In this document: piece after piece, positions 22,071 to 31,795 of the stretch | How the letters are laid out: each line of letters begins with the position of its first letter | Position numbering within the stretch: the first letter of the stretch is position 1 | NCBI GenBank assembly: GCA_026315105.1 | Contig: CM048745.1 | Location: 790,222,890 to 790,286,889, forward strand | Reading direction: 5' to 3' | DNA: 64,000 bases | From: Locusta migratoria | Lineage: Eukaryota; Arthropoda; Insecta; Orthoptera; Acrididae | Position numbers and translations under genes: made by a program | Notes under the pieces: generated by a model | What the model saw: only the letters and a program-made list of their open reading frames with translations | Database searches by the model: none | Told to the model about the DNA's origin: nothing

Positions 22071-22554
22071 AGCTATGCTGTTTTATCCTAACAGTATCAT
22101 TATTGAAGTGAGTGTTGTTGAGTTTTGCAGCCGCTTCTGTCGTGGTAATTTTATATTGTCTGGCCACAATCGTTCTTAATTCTCGTCAGTCGTTGTCAGC
22201 TTACTTTGGGTTTCCTCTTCATCAACGATGTTTTACCGTGATTTTGTACACCGACTATCCTGTCGCTAGAGAAACGACAAGGTAATCATCTGTTTTAGTC
22301 ACAAATGCTTCCAATAAGTGCGCCTCTTTGGAATTCTGCGAAATTTCTCATTTCTCCGATCATTTGTGTCGAGCGTCGCAGACCAGAACTACAATGTACC
22401 GTAAGGTAATGTCCAAGATTTCTTACGTCAATTGTGCACTGCGGTCGCAATGGTGCCATTGTGAAACAAGATGTAGTACTAACAGTAATTCAGTTCCTTG
22501 TGACAAACATTGTCTCGTTATACCAAAGCATATAAACGCTTTATTAAAACCAAG
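22071..22554. other. Unassigned sequence
   Basis: No repeat or convincing ORF. A 95-aa open stretch (22328-22615) has no domain signature. Confidence 0.3.
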
Positions 22555-22679
22555 TATTCCAGTTAGGAAAAAAGTTAAAGAAGAGGGCACAGCTTCCAAT
22601 ATATCTGTAAGATGAAAGGGCAAGCAAGGAAATTACGACCGAGTGTTTATCTTGACGACAAAACTGTATTTTCTGAATG

Positions 22680-22735
<56 letters not shown>

Positions 22736-22925
22736 AAAGAAATAAATAAAATGGATCTGAGAACACATAAAAATGCCCTTATGTTGCCTTCAAATGCTTT
22801 TGCATATCCGAAGAGAAAGAAATTTTCTTTCCAATTATGGGCAAGTAAGCATAATAATCAGTCAGGCGTTTTAACCTAAAAACTTGATCCGATTAAGGTT
22901 ACGTCATCAAAACCATTTGAGACCA
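22555..22925 (+). repeat. Repeat G with A54 tract
   Basis: This sequence recurs at 25195-26440: 'caatatatctgtaagatgaa', 'gagtgtttatcttga', 'aaatgcccttatgttgcc', 'ttcctta/gcatatccgaga', and 'gatccgattaaggttacg'. The A54 run (22680-22733) replaces a short A stretch in the other copy. Its class is unknown. Confidence 0.7.
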
Positions 22926-23640
22926 GCCAAAAACAGAACACCTCAAGGAGTTGGGGTTATTGCTGTAGTTGTTAGATGTGATAAGAGAAGGATGAGTTTT
23001 GAAGTGTGGAAATAACCCGGTGTGTCCCCAACTATCTCATACCCTGTGAACAACAAAAGGAAAATATTATTTTGTTCCGATACGCTGCATTTGCTAATAT
23101 ATGAAATATTTTCATTGGAGACAAAATTATGTGTTTGGCGTTAATATACTTAAAGAATATCATTTGCAGCATCAGCCAAGTAACCTTCCAATCACCTTCG
23201 TCAACTGTAGAATACCTGTACTGCTTTTTCACATCGTGCTGCGCAAGCTGCGGAAAAATGTTATAGAACTGAGTGTTCTGGATCCGCAAAAATAACTTTT
23301 CGTAGCGTACAGTGAACAATTTAACTGGACACCGTGAATTGTTACGGCAGCAAGGCCAAGAACCTGCAACACTTGAGTTTATAGCCGTCGCAAAGTAAAT
23401 GTACAGTACCACGATTACAAAGAAAGAACAGGTCGCAAAATATGTCTTTGATACCCCTAACTCGAAGGACGCGTGATACACTACACCAGTCTCCAGAGAC
23501 CGTCCTGCTTCCTCAGTGCGTAGTTGCCGCATTCGAGTGAGGATTAATTGACACTTTTTGGGTATCCTTCTTGCGCTTTGCCGAAATATACTGTGCCCGT
23601 GCAAAGAGCCTTCCGCCACACATCGTGGGGTGGCTTGTTG
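22926..23640. other. Unassigned sequence
   Basis: Nothing recognised. A 195-aa minus-strand open stretch (23032-23619) lacks motifs and overlaps no repeat I know. Its F/I/K-rich character argues against a gene, but it is the longest unexplained open frame here. Confidence 0.35.
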
Positions 23641-24103
23641 AATATAGGTATAGGTAGAGCTTTGCGCGGATGTGGATATCCGCAGTATTTCTTACTTTGC
23701 GGATAAAATTGTGAGTGACGCAGATATACGCTTGTTATATGCGGTATGGATCGAAGTATCGCCCAGTACGCCAGTCGAAATGTTAGTTGAAAACTTCAAG
23801 CTTGTGGACATTCTTGGAATCCTTGCAGGGCCCAGGTAGTGCGGAAGTCTGTTGTCTACATCCCCTGGCCACAGTGGAGTAGCTGTACCCGAGCACAGAC
23901 ACTCTGTGACCCGAGGAACCTGTGCCTAAATAGTTTACGCGACCGCATCTTACCTGTGGTCTGTCAAGTGCTTTCTGGGTCGCAAACCGGACTACTGCCC
24001 ACCACAGGTGCCATGCCAAATTTCCGCTACCTTCATTTAGGGCTTTATAGTGACCAAGTGACAAAGTATATCGCAGTGAATACAGTGACAGTTCTTTCTT
24101 AAA

Positions 24104-24597
24104 ATGAACACGACATCAATGGATAATACTACATCGTGTAAAGTGAAAAGAGGTGATTTGACGTTAGTGAAGGAAAACAACTTGAAATCGTCAATTGCCG
24201 GCCGCGGTGGCCGAGGGGACTGCGGTGCGCCAGTCACGGTCTGTACGGACACTACGGTCGGGGGTTCGAATCCCCCCTCGGGCATGGATATTTGTGCCGT
24301 CCTTAGTATTAGCTACTTCATAAGTAGTTTCTAAGTTTAGGGCCTGATGGCCCCGTAGTTAAGTCCCATAAGCTATACAAACATTTGAACATTTTAAATC
24401 GTCAATTTGAAAAACAAATGGATATGTATTTGATGGCAAGGAAAAAAATAATCAATATAGTGGCCTGTTTTGAGTGTAAAGAGGTATATTCTTACACTGG
24501 ACACAAAAGTGGAACTTCAAATTTGCTGAAACGCTCTTGTGAGACTGGACAAAGTAGCATAATTACTTATTTACAAATTAAGTTGTCGCAGAAATGA
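24104..24597 (+). pseudogene. hAT transposase N-terminus with BED finger, SINE-disrupted
   Basis: An open segment starting MNTTSMDNTT (24104-24196) and one ending 24597 ('ACFECKEVYSYTGHKSGTSN', then 'LLKRSCETGQSS') look like the N-terminus of one transposase. The second is a BED zinc finger (C-x2-C ... C), though the usual His before the last Cys is Arg. SINE A sits between them, and the two halves are also in different frames, so at least one more indel occurred. The catalytic domain is absent. The BED finger normally binds the element ends. Confidence 0.75.
24197..24395 (+). repeat. SINE family A, full length
   Basis: Begins 'gccggccgcggtggcc', has box B 'GGTTCGAATCC' and ends 'caaacatttgaacatttt'. 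A perfect 12-bp duplication AAATCGTCAATT (24185-24196 and 24396-24407) lies in hAT coding sequence. Confidence 0.95.
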
Positions 24598-24794
24598 CAC
24601 TCCAACAATAATTTATCATTATCACGGTTTTAAATACTGGTATCTATTACTATTACCCATTCAAAACATTAATATCTGCGTATGGGGATAACGAATTTGC
24701 GGGTGCGGTGCGGTGCGGATGCAGATAACACTTTTGTTATCCGCGCAGATCTCTAAATATAGGTGCAGACCTAATAGCAGTAAGAAACTTTTTC

Positions 24795-25095
24795 TAACAT
24801 TATGAACTTCCTCAAAGAGAACGAAGTATTGACCCATCGTCAACACGGGGTCAGAAACTATCGATCTTGTGAAACAGAACTAGTTCTTCACTAAAATGAA
24901 GTGATCAATGGTATCGACAAGGGATCTCAAATAGATTCCAAATTTATAGATTTCTGGAAGGCTTTTGACACTATACATCGCAAGCAGCTTATAAGATTGA
25001 GTGGTTATGGAATATCGCCACAGTTGTGCGATTGGATTTGCGATTGCTTGGCAGAAAGGACGCAGTCCGTAGTTATTGAAAACCGGAGTGATATC
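24795..25095 (+). pseudogene. CR1-like LINE RT fragment
   Basis: Translates as 'QHGVRNYRSCETELVL', then 'INGIDKGSQIDSKFIDFWKA', 'FDTIHRKQLIRLSGYGI' and 'WICDCLAERTQSVVIENRSD'. This matches the finger and palm of the CR1-like family at 47606-49640. A stop interrupts it after 'LVL', and it breaks off before the catalytic box. Confidence 0.82.
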
Positions 25096-25104
25096 TTTAT
25101 TATA

Positions 25105-25158
25105 CCGGCGTGGAATCAGTTCTTTCGGACATGTCAGAAAGAATAGACACCACACCGG
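25105..25158. repeat. Palindrome centred on GGACATGTC
   Basis: A near-symmetrical 54-bp palindrome with centre GACATGTC at 25128-25135 and arms ending ACCGG. The core 'ttctttcggacatgtc' pairs with 'agaaagaa'. The same core recurs at 26888-26918. Confidence 0.7.
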
Positions 25159-25360
25159 CTTCGAAGCTATATTGCATTTGCAAATTATTGATAAAGGAGG
25201 GGAAGAAAGAATGATTAGGAAGTTAAAGAAAGGGCAGACCTTTCAATATATCTGTATAATGAAAAAGCAAGGAGATTACGGCCGAGTGTTTCACTTGAGG
25301 ACGAAACTGTGTTTTCTGAGTAAAAAATAATTATAAAGTTGAGCTGAGAACACAATGAAA

Positions 25361-25579
25361 TGAGCGTATGGCTTTCTTGGCCGGGAGAACCCTTGTGGGT
25401 TTGTTCGGCCGCCTTAGTGTAACTCTTTTTATTTGATGCCGCGTGGGCGACTTCCGTGCCAATGATGAGGAGATGATGATGATTAGGACAACACATAACA
25501 CCCAGTCCACTACCGGGAATCGAACCCGGGCCGCCTGCGTGGTAGTCAGGTACGCTACCGCTGAGCTACAGAGGCGAAC
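25361..25579 (-). repeat. tRNA-headed SINE (family H)
   Basis: On the minus strand: box A 'TGTAGCTCAGCGGTAGCGTA', an anticodon-like arm, box B 'GGGTTCGATTCCC', then a body ending 'aagaaagccatacgctca'. The head is a nearly complete tRNA cloverleaf. The 12-bp duplication AACACAATGAAA is at 25349-25360 and 25580-25591. Confidence 0.9.
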
Positions 25580-25913
25580 AACACAATGAAAATACCCTTA
25601 CGTTGCCTTCAAATGCGTTTCCTTATCCGAGAAAATAGAAATTTCCTTTTTAATTATGAGCAAATAGGTTTAATAGGTGCGCCTCGGTTACACAGTGGTA
25701 GAGTGCCAGACTACAAATCCAAAGGTCGCGGGTTCGATCCACGCCAGGTCCTAGGATTATTATCTGTCACTTTCCACTTCTATCACCTCTGACAGTATTG
25801 CTCATGTGAAAAATACCGAGTAGCACCGTGGTTCGGAACCCACGTTAAACTGTAGGTCCCCCTATAATTGGCTGGGTAAGGTCAGAGGAAGGCAACGGCA
25901 TACCACCTCCAAA

Positions 25914-26280
25914 TGGGTTCAAATGTTCAAATGTTTGTAAATCTGTCGGACCAAACTACGTGGTCATCAGTCCGTACCTTACAAACTACTTAAACCTAGG
26001 TAAACTAACCCAAAGACAAACACACACCCATGCCCCAGGGAGGACTCGAACCTCCACGGCGGCCACTACGGTCGGGGGTTCGAATCCCCCCTCGGGCATG
26101 GATATTTGTGCCGTCCTTAGTCTTAGGCAGTTCATAAGTAGTTTGTAAGCTTAGGGACTGATGACCCCGTAGTTAAGTCCCATAAGTTCTACAAATATTT
26201 GAACATTTGAACCTCAACGGCGAGCAACCGCGCGCTCCGCAGCGAGAGGTTTTAGACCGCTCGGCTACTCCACCGCGGCA
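25914..26280 (-). repeat. SINE family B, itself interrupted
   Basis: The reverse-complement family-B copy is split in its tRNA head by SINE A. Flanks CTCCAAA (25907-25913 and 26281-26287) mark its own insertion into SINE F. Confidence 0.85.
26062..26208 (+). repeat. SINE family A, 5'-truncated, innermost insert
   Basis: Begins at 'gccactacggtcgggg' (box A missing) and ends 'acaaatatttgaacattt'. A 14-bp duplication, GAACCTCCACGGCG (26048-26061) and GAACCTCAACGGCG (26209-26222), lies in the head of SINE B. Confidence 0.92.
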
Positions 26281-26432
26281 CTCCAAACAGGACCATGCCT
26301 AGTAAAGCACTGTGGTGTTCAAACCAATCTTCGGATTGTTGACTGCTTTACCTTTTTTAGGTTTAATAGTCAATCAGGAGCCTTAACTGAAAAAATTGGT
26401 TCAATTAAGGTTACATCATTAGTGCATTAGGG

Positions 26433-26530
26433 CATTGAAATTAAACAAAGGCGACAAGTGAAAATGTGTGCCGGACCGGGAATCTAACCCGGGTCTCCCG
26501 CTTCCGGGCAGCGGTCGCCTTAACCACTAT
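26433..26530 (-). repeat. tRNA-headed SINE family K
   Basis: On the minus strand 'tagtggttaaggcgaccgct' (box A) and 'GGGTTAGATTCCC' (box B) form a tRNA-like head, followed by 'ttcacttgtcgcc...aatttcaatgccctaatgca'. The same tail follows the head at 27845-28075. Confidence 0.75.
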
Positions 26531-26531
26531 T

Positions 26532-26815
26532 TATTTCATTTATTTATTTATAGTGTTCCACGGGTAGTTGTATCCCTTGTGGACGCTGATTGCTCATTGT
26601 CGCTCGATGTGTTCTTGGCTCAGCTTTTTTAATACAGGGGGCGTTCGGCCCACTGACCGGGCGCGCTGAGGCACGGCGCCCGGCGTACCACTTGGCTACC
26701 CATGCTCGCCTCCCGTCCGTCTCAAACTTCCACAAGTCGCACGCTATGTCTGTAGCGCCCCTACCATCCATGTCTTCTTACACAAGCCGTTACGAATTTC
26801 CGTACGAGGTCGAAC
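26532..26815 (-). repeat. Family K-related repeat with upstream module
   Basis: The minus-strand order is 'cgacctcgtacggaaa', 'gtaggggcgctacag', 'cgtgcgacttgtgg', 'tttgagacggacgg', then 'gggtagccaagtggt' and a different body ending near 'tacccgtggaacactat'. The upstream module matches 27845-27960 in inverted orientation. A box B is not obvious. Confidence 0.6.
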
Positions 26816-26837
26816 GTATGACCGCATTTGCGGTGCA

Positions 26838-26966
26838 GTAAGTGACGCTAACGCCGTCATCGCGTGCAAATACTTATTACATTGGCGTGGTGGACATGTC
26901 CGAAAGAACCGACACCACCCAATATAATAAGTATTTACGCGCGAAGCCGCCGTTAGCTTCACTTAC
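26838..26966. mobile_element. Foldback (palindromic) MITE-like element
   Basis: Arms 'taagtgacgctaacgcc...aaatacttatta' (26838-26879) and the reverse of 'taataagtattt...gttagcttcactta' (26925-26966) pair over about 42 bp with few mismatches. The centre 'ggacatgtccgaaagaac' keeps one half of the palindromic core, and about 11 bp of the left inner arm is missing. No transposase is present. Confidence 0.7.
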
Positions 26967-26969
26967 CTC

Positions 26970-27840
26970 ACCAGAGATTCGATCATACATTCGACCCACA
27001 GACATACATTACTAGACTGGCAAACTTGCCTCTGTGACTGAAGTTTGATGCCGCCATCTTGCCTCACCTAACGTCAAAAAGTTTCCGTACGGTACTACTA
27101 TTAACTTCTGACACGATATGACGTTGTAAGCTTTACTAGTTGGTTTGAACATGATTTGCATTTGAGCTAACACTTCCGCATTTTCGAATCGTGTTATAAG
27201 AACATGTTATGTACCATTAAACATTAACATCTAGGCAAAGACTTTCTACCATTTTGTTGTGTTACCAACATAATCATAAGATGTCGGCGGGATGATAGGT
27301 AAAATTTTACCGTTACGTACAGTTAAAGCAGAAGTAGTTATCTGAAAAAGACTAACAAGAATAAATCTATGTGTTATCGACGAGAAATAACACATTTATA
27401 ACCGTCATACTATTAAAAGAAAAATCAAAGTTGATCGAAACTGTAAACAGATCAATAAATACAGGAAACGCGACTCATTAGTGTGTGCGTGGAAGCAGAC
27501 TAGAGACTTCGTAAGAACTCTCAAAAGAATAAGCGTACACTTTTTTAATGACCATACTACTGAAAGAAAATCCGAAGTTGAATTAAATTGATAACAGATT
27601 AATAATAACAGCAAATCAATGCAACTCATTACTGTAGGTGTTGAAGCATAACCAAGCTTAAAAAATTTCAGCCATATATAAAACACGAATTTCCTACATG
27701 ACAAAACTCTAAAGACAGCATAGTTACGTCACTTCATCTGTAGTTTTACGACTGTTTTCTCTAATAGCTCACACGACTGGTCGCACGTTATAGTATAGAA
27801 ATATACTGACACCAATGATACAGTATATGACATTGTCAGT
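26970..27840. other. AT-rich sequence with a degenerate duplication
   Basis: Two imperfect copies of about 125 bp (27390-27510 and 27540-27665) share 'accgtcatacta/accatactact', 'gaaaaatc.aagttga', 'acagat.aataa' and 'gactcatta/aactcatta'. Nothing coding is apparent. Confidence 0.5.
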
Positions 27841-27844
27841 GTGA

Positions 27845-28075
27845 TTCGACCTCGCACGGAAACCCGTAATAGCGAGTGTAAGACGGTAGGGGCGCTACAG
27901 CCATAGCGTGCGACTTGTGGAGGTTTGAGACGGACGGAAGTGTGGGTAGCAAAGTGGTTAGGGCGACCGCTGGCCCGAACCGGGAGCCCCCGGTTCGGGT
28001 CCCGGCCCCGCTGAAATTTTCGCTTGTCGCCGTTGTATAATTTCAATGTCCTAATGCAGCCACTGTCAATTCTTT
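27845..28075 (+). repeat. tRNA-headed SINE family K
   Basis: Upstream module ('gtaggggcgctacag', 'cgtgcgacttgtgg'), then the tRNA-like head 'gggtagcaaagtggttaggg' with box B 'CGGTTCGGGTCCCG', and the tail 'cgcttgtcgcc..aatttcaatgtcctaatgca'. Confidence 0.75.
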
Positions 28076-28182
28076 CCTTCCTAATCCTTCTTCCTTTCCC
28101 CCTTTATCGATAATTTGGAACTGATATCTGTCATTGCCAGGGATGTGTTATAGTGCTGCTACTTTTCTTGTCTTTATAAGCG

Positions 28183-29090
28183 ACTAACTGTAAACCCGAC
28201 GTTGCCCGGGTGTTTATTTATTCTACACTCTCGTAGTCCACCTCCCCTTCCCTCCTCTATCTCCATTCATCTCTTCCTTTCCCATGTCTCTGTTCGTTTC
28301 CACCTTTCCCTTGCTCGGCAATGTCTTTTGCAAGGCACCTTCTGTCACGTACCATACGAACATGTATGTATCTTGTGACCTTCCTCTTGGTATAAGCGTC
28401 GTGTGTGCAAAAATTCATCAATATCTGAGAAAACCTATTCATTTTGTCAAAGTTCGTATGTTAATTACCCTCCACCGTGCAACGAACGAAATTTTTTGCA
28501 GACAGTGACATTCCTCTTGTTTTTATGGTGAAGTGTGCAAAATTTCATAAATATCGGAACAAAACTATAGATTTATATGCAATAAAAACATAGAGTCAAA
28601 CTGAAAAACGCACTTTGTTGTCTCGAATTTTCCAGTTTTATTTCATACAAACCGAGAATAGCGAAAACAACAACAACAAAAAAGAAAAGGATTTGTGAAA
28701 TTGGTCGAACCGTTCTCAAGTTATGGCGCGACCAACATACTTAAGGATTCGTTTTTATCTTGCAAGATACTCTCCCCCAAGCACTCTATGAAACTTTAGG
28801 TAGACGGTGACCTTCCTTTTGAAGGTCAAGCGTCCAAAGTTTCGTGAAGGTCGGAATGAAACTATAGATTTCGTCAGTCTGTAGGAAAAGTATCGTCCGC
28901 CATGCACCTTCATTCTGTCCTATCGTATATATAAAAATATATAATTGTATCGTATATACTTCCTTAGCTAACATCTTCTACCTTTAAACTACATACCGGC
29001 AAAATTTCAGCTTCATAGGTGCAGTAGGTTTAGAGATTTCGTGTTTCGTCAGCGAGTGAGTGAGTGACCTTTAGCTTTTATATATATAGG
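28183..29090 (-). mobile_element. Non-autonomous Helitron
   Basis: Read on the minus strand it starts TCCCTATATATATAAAAGC, preceded by A, and ends with the hairpin ACCCGGGCAACGTCGGGT, 'ttacag' and TTAG followed by T, a one-base variant of the canonical CTRR terminus. The copy at 47171 has the same hairpin with a proper CTAG. No coding. Internal text includes 'aacaacaacaacaa' at 28665-28678. Confidence 0.75.
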
Positions 29091-29970
29091 GATATCTCCT
29101 GCATTATGGGTCCTACAAAGACATTATGTACCAGTTTCGTAGAGAGGAATATTAGGAAACTGCCTGCGAAATGTGTTGTAAATTGATTTGGTAGTAAAGA
29201 CGTAGTAAATTAAAACCTTATACTTTTTAGGGCGAAGTTTCATGTATTTCAATGTCTTTGACGTCATAGCACTTCAACTATATGTCGTAATACGATATTA
29301 TTTCGAAGGTAAATCCAGTGGTGCATATGTAAAACGCTTGCAAAATACGTCACGAATAGAGTTAGTAGGAAAGACGTAACAAATCAAAACTTCATGCGTG
29401 ATGTGGCGGTTTTTCATTAACGTAATTGTTTATTACTCCATATGTCATGAACTGTGTGTCGTACTATGATAAAATTTCGAACCTACGTTCAGTGGTATGT
29501 GTGTATACTGTCTGTAACATTTCTCGTGAATACAATAGTTTACGAGTAATAAATTGTAACGTCATACCAAATGCCGTAATTTTACTTCATGAACGCTGAA
29601 AAAGTAGTAAGCGACAAACTTTTTTCTTATCATAATTTTGTTGGGGTTGTCAGCGAGAAAAAGTTTCCTAAAGGTTTGAAATTATGTTTGAAGTTAGTTG
29701 CAAGTCGCTAAGTCTTCTCCTCAAATAGTGGACTGATAAAGTCACACTATCACGTGCCGCAATACGGGGAATATTTCATTGTTTATGACGTCATATCTCC
29801 TGACCTATCGACCCTATCGCAAAATCCTTTCTTCGTCTTCTACCGATGAACTACATTCCTGCCAAATTTCAGCTTCATAGGTGAAGTAGTTTTCGAGATT
29901 TCGTGTTCAGTCAATGAGTGAGTGATTGAGTGTCTGAATGAGTGTCCTTCCGCTTTTATATAGATAGAGA
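29091..29970 (-). mobile_element. Helitron 5' part
   Basis: The minus strand starts TCTCTATCTATATAAAAGC at 29970, preceded by A. The interior ('tgacgtcatatctcctgacc', 'agtagttttcgagatttcg') is shared with the copies at 36685, 39091 and 47171. The 3' end is missing; it abuts the 5' end of the neighbouring Helitron. Confidence 0.72.
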
Positions 29971-30285
29971 TTTAAGAGACAATGTGAGCAGCCCTCTTAG
30001 ACATTTCGCGAACAATGCTGAAGTTCTTCGGTTAGTGAAATCATCAGATTAATAACAACTGCAAAACGATTTAGATATCTGCATGATGTGAAAATTGACA
30101 ATTTTAAAGCGTGAATTCATCTGTATGATCAGCAAAAAAATCCATTAAACTTCATTTACATGACAATTTAGTCGTATCTCCAGACGGTAAATTAAACTAA
30201 ATACATTGGAATTGCAGTTACGAACAATTGTAGCCGAAAAGAACACATGGAAAATATCGTAGAAAAGGCGAACTAAAGGCTACCT
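29971..30285. other. Unassigned sequence
   Basis: Nothing recognised. Confidence 0.3.
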
Positions 30286-30289
30286 TCCT

Positions 30290-30755
30290 TTGGGAGATCA
30301 CTTAGAAGATGCAACAATTCTACATAAATCACGGTAATCATATTTAAGTGCGTGGTGGAGGGTTTATCGAACAGCTTATATGATATTTTTGTACTGTTCC
30401 ATCGTCTAATAGCACGCAGGAAGAAGGAACACCTAAATCTTTCACGTTTTCGATCTAATTTCTCTTATTTTATTGTGATGATCATGTCTCCTTATGTAGG
30501 TGGGTGCTAACAAAATATGCTCGCTTTCGGAAGGGAAAGTTGGTGACAGAAAATTTGCAAATAAATTTCGCCGCAACAAATAACGCCTTCCTTTTAATGA
30601 TTTCCACCTCAACTCGTGCATTATTTGCGCGACACTCTATACTGTATATCTGGATAATACAGAACCAACTGCCTTTCTCTGAACTTTCTCTACATCATGC
30701 CTCAGTCCCACGATGGGCAGCAATGATCCAAAATATTGTAGGCAGTTAATGGAAT
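30290..30755 (-). pseudogene. CR1-like LINE 3' fragment, diverged
   Basis: Reverse complement of the CR1-like 3' end: 'catttaagtgcgtggtgg', 'tagcacgcaggaagaagg', 'tgatgatcatgtctcctta', and a 'cacgatgggcagcaatgat' block. It is more diverged than the copies at 11733, 33558 and 47606, so it is older or another subfamily. Confidence 0.7.
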
Positions 30756-30944
30756 CTGCTTTTAATTTTGGTGGATTTGGGAATTTCGATATTCAATCAT
30801 TGTGGGATACCCACCAAGTGGAAATGGCGGACGATATAGATAAATTTCAGAATAGTGTAACTAATTTTGTATTATTGCGATGTAGGGGATAGAGTGTCAT
30901 AGGAATGAAGTCCAAGTCGGCAAGGAAATCGTTAAAAAACAGTG

Positions 30945-31200
30945 TCATTCTTTACAGCGAGATCTATTTCCGGAATTTGTTTTACCAACTTTCTGTTGCG
31001 AATGGTAACATTTTTTTAAGCATCCACCTACACAGGGAGACATGACCAATATTATAAGAGAGATCAGAAAGAAAACGGGAATATTTAGGTACTGATTTTT
31101 GTCGCGCGCTATTAGAGAACTGAACGGTAGACAAATACTACGAAAGCTAATCCATAAATCCTCTGCCAGGCACTTAAATTTGATTTGCAAAGTACGTGTG
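30945..31200 (+). pseudogene. CR1-like LINE 3' fragment
   Basis: Forward-strand C-terminal coding remnant ('REIRKKTGIFRY', 'LSRAIRELNGRQ') and the 3' hallmark 'tctgccaggcacttaaat'. It lies inverted relative to the fragment at 30290. Confidence 0.7.
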
Positions 31201-31204
31201 CAGA

Positions 31205-31790
31205 ATCAGAAAGCAGTAGGTGCACAGAGATGAAGAAGCTTGTTCGTTTGTGTGGCCATGGTGTCCGTAGTTGCTTTTATAATTATGAATGGTAATTTTT
31301 GTCCATCTATACAAATCCATCTACTACAAATAAAATGCTATTTTCTTCTCTCAAGACGCGTTTCGTTTTAATGAAAATAAAACATCTGCAGTGGTTTGTA
31401 ATCACAGAAATCTAGAGTTGTTTCTGGATCGAAAACAGTTCGTTAGCGAAAGATGTAAACTACTAGGACTACTGTTTTGTTACTTACGGGTATTTTATCT
31501 TGTTTTAGCCCCATTTCATGGAATACCTGTTTGTTTCATGCAGTACCGCATATTCTTTTTGGTGCATCACAGTTTTTTCACTAATTTCACTTTCAATATT
31601 GTGTTGTCCATAATTGTTTTTCACAGACCAGACGTATTTGTTTCGATTGTGTCTGAGTCTGCACAGTGTGTTATTGTGGTGTTGCCAGATGGCTCAATGG
31701 TTGTTGAAAGCGGGATGTAAAGTGAGATGGAAGACAAGAGTGATGAGCAGGAGGTGTAGTGGTGGCTGGTAGAGGGAAAGGGGACGCAGA
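31205..31790. other. Unassigned sequence
   Basis: No recognised repeat. A 109-aa open stretch (31391-31720) has no motif. Just before 31796, 'ggacgcagagattgggaagg' looks like a local duplicate of the RTE start beyond it. Confidence 0.35.
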
Positions 31791-31795
31791 GATTG

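Larger units (their letters stand above)
23655..24755 (+). mobile_element. hAT-like element
   Basis: Inverted ends TAGAGCTTTGCGCGGAT (left) and TAGAGATCTGCGCGGAT (right, reversed) bound the element. Directly flanking octamers are GGTATAGG (23647-23654) and AATATAGG (24756-24763), 6 of 8 identical; an exact AATATAGG also occurs at 23641-23648. An 8-bp duplication with TAGAG termini and an internal BED-type finger fit the hAT superfamily. It is about 1.1 kb, of which 199 bp is a SINE. Most of the transposase is deleted. Confidence 0.8.
25677..26358 (+). repeat. SINE family F containing SINEs B and A
   Basis: The tRNA-like head 'cctcggttacacagtggtag' with box B 'GGGTTCGATCCACGCC' is followed by the 'aaggcaacggcataccacct' block, interrupted by SINE B, then the tail 'agtaaagcactgtggtgttc' at 26304-26323. 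The 11-bp duplication AGGTTTAATAG is at 25666-25676 and 26359-26369. Confidence 0.88.
25195..26440 (+). repeat. Repeat G, expanded by nested SINEs
   Basis: The second copy of the repeat at 22555: 25195-25360, 25580-25676 and 26359-26440 align with it in order. The gaps are filled by a SINE-H insertion (25361-25579) and a family-F SINE (25677-26358) that itself contains B and A. Confidence 0.75.

Noticed and set aside
23032..23619. 195-aa minus-strand ORF as a host gene
   Set aside because: No recognisable domain, F/I/Y-rich composition typical of antisense AT-rich DNA, and no flanking gene-like context. Homology search and RNA-seq would decide.
25505..25575. Genuine tRNA gene (minus strand)
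   Set aside because: Boxes A and B are good, but the sequence continues into a SINE body and is flanked by a 12-bp duplication, so it is a SINE head.
28183..29970. LTR retrotransposon
   Set aside because: No direct long terminal repeats, primer-binding site or gag-pol motifs; the ends fit Helitrons.
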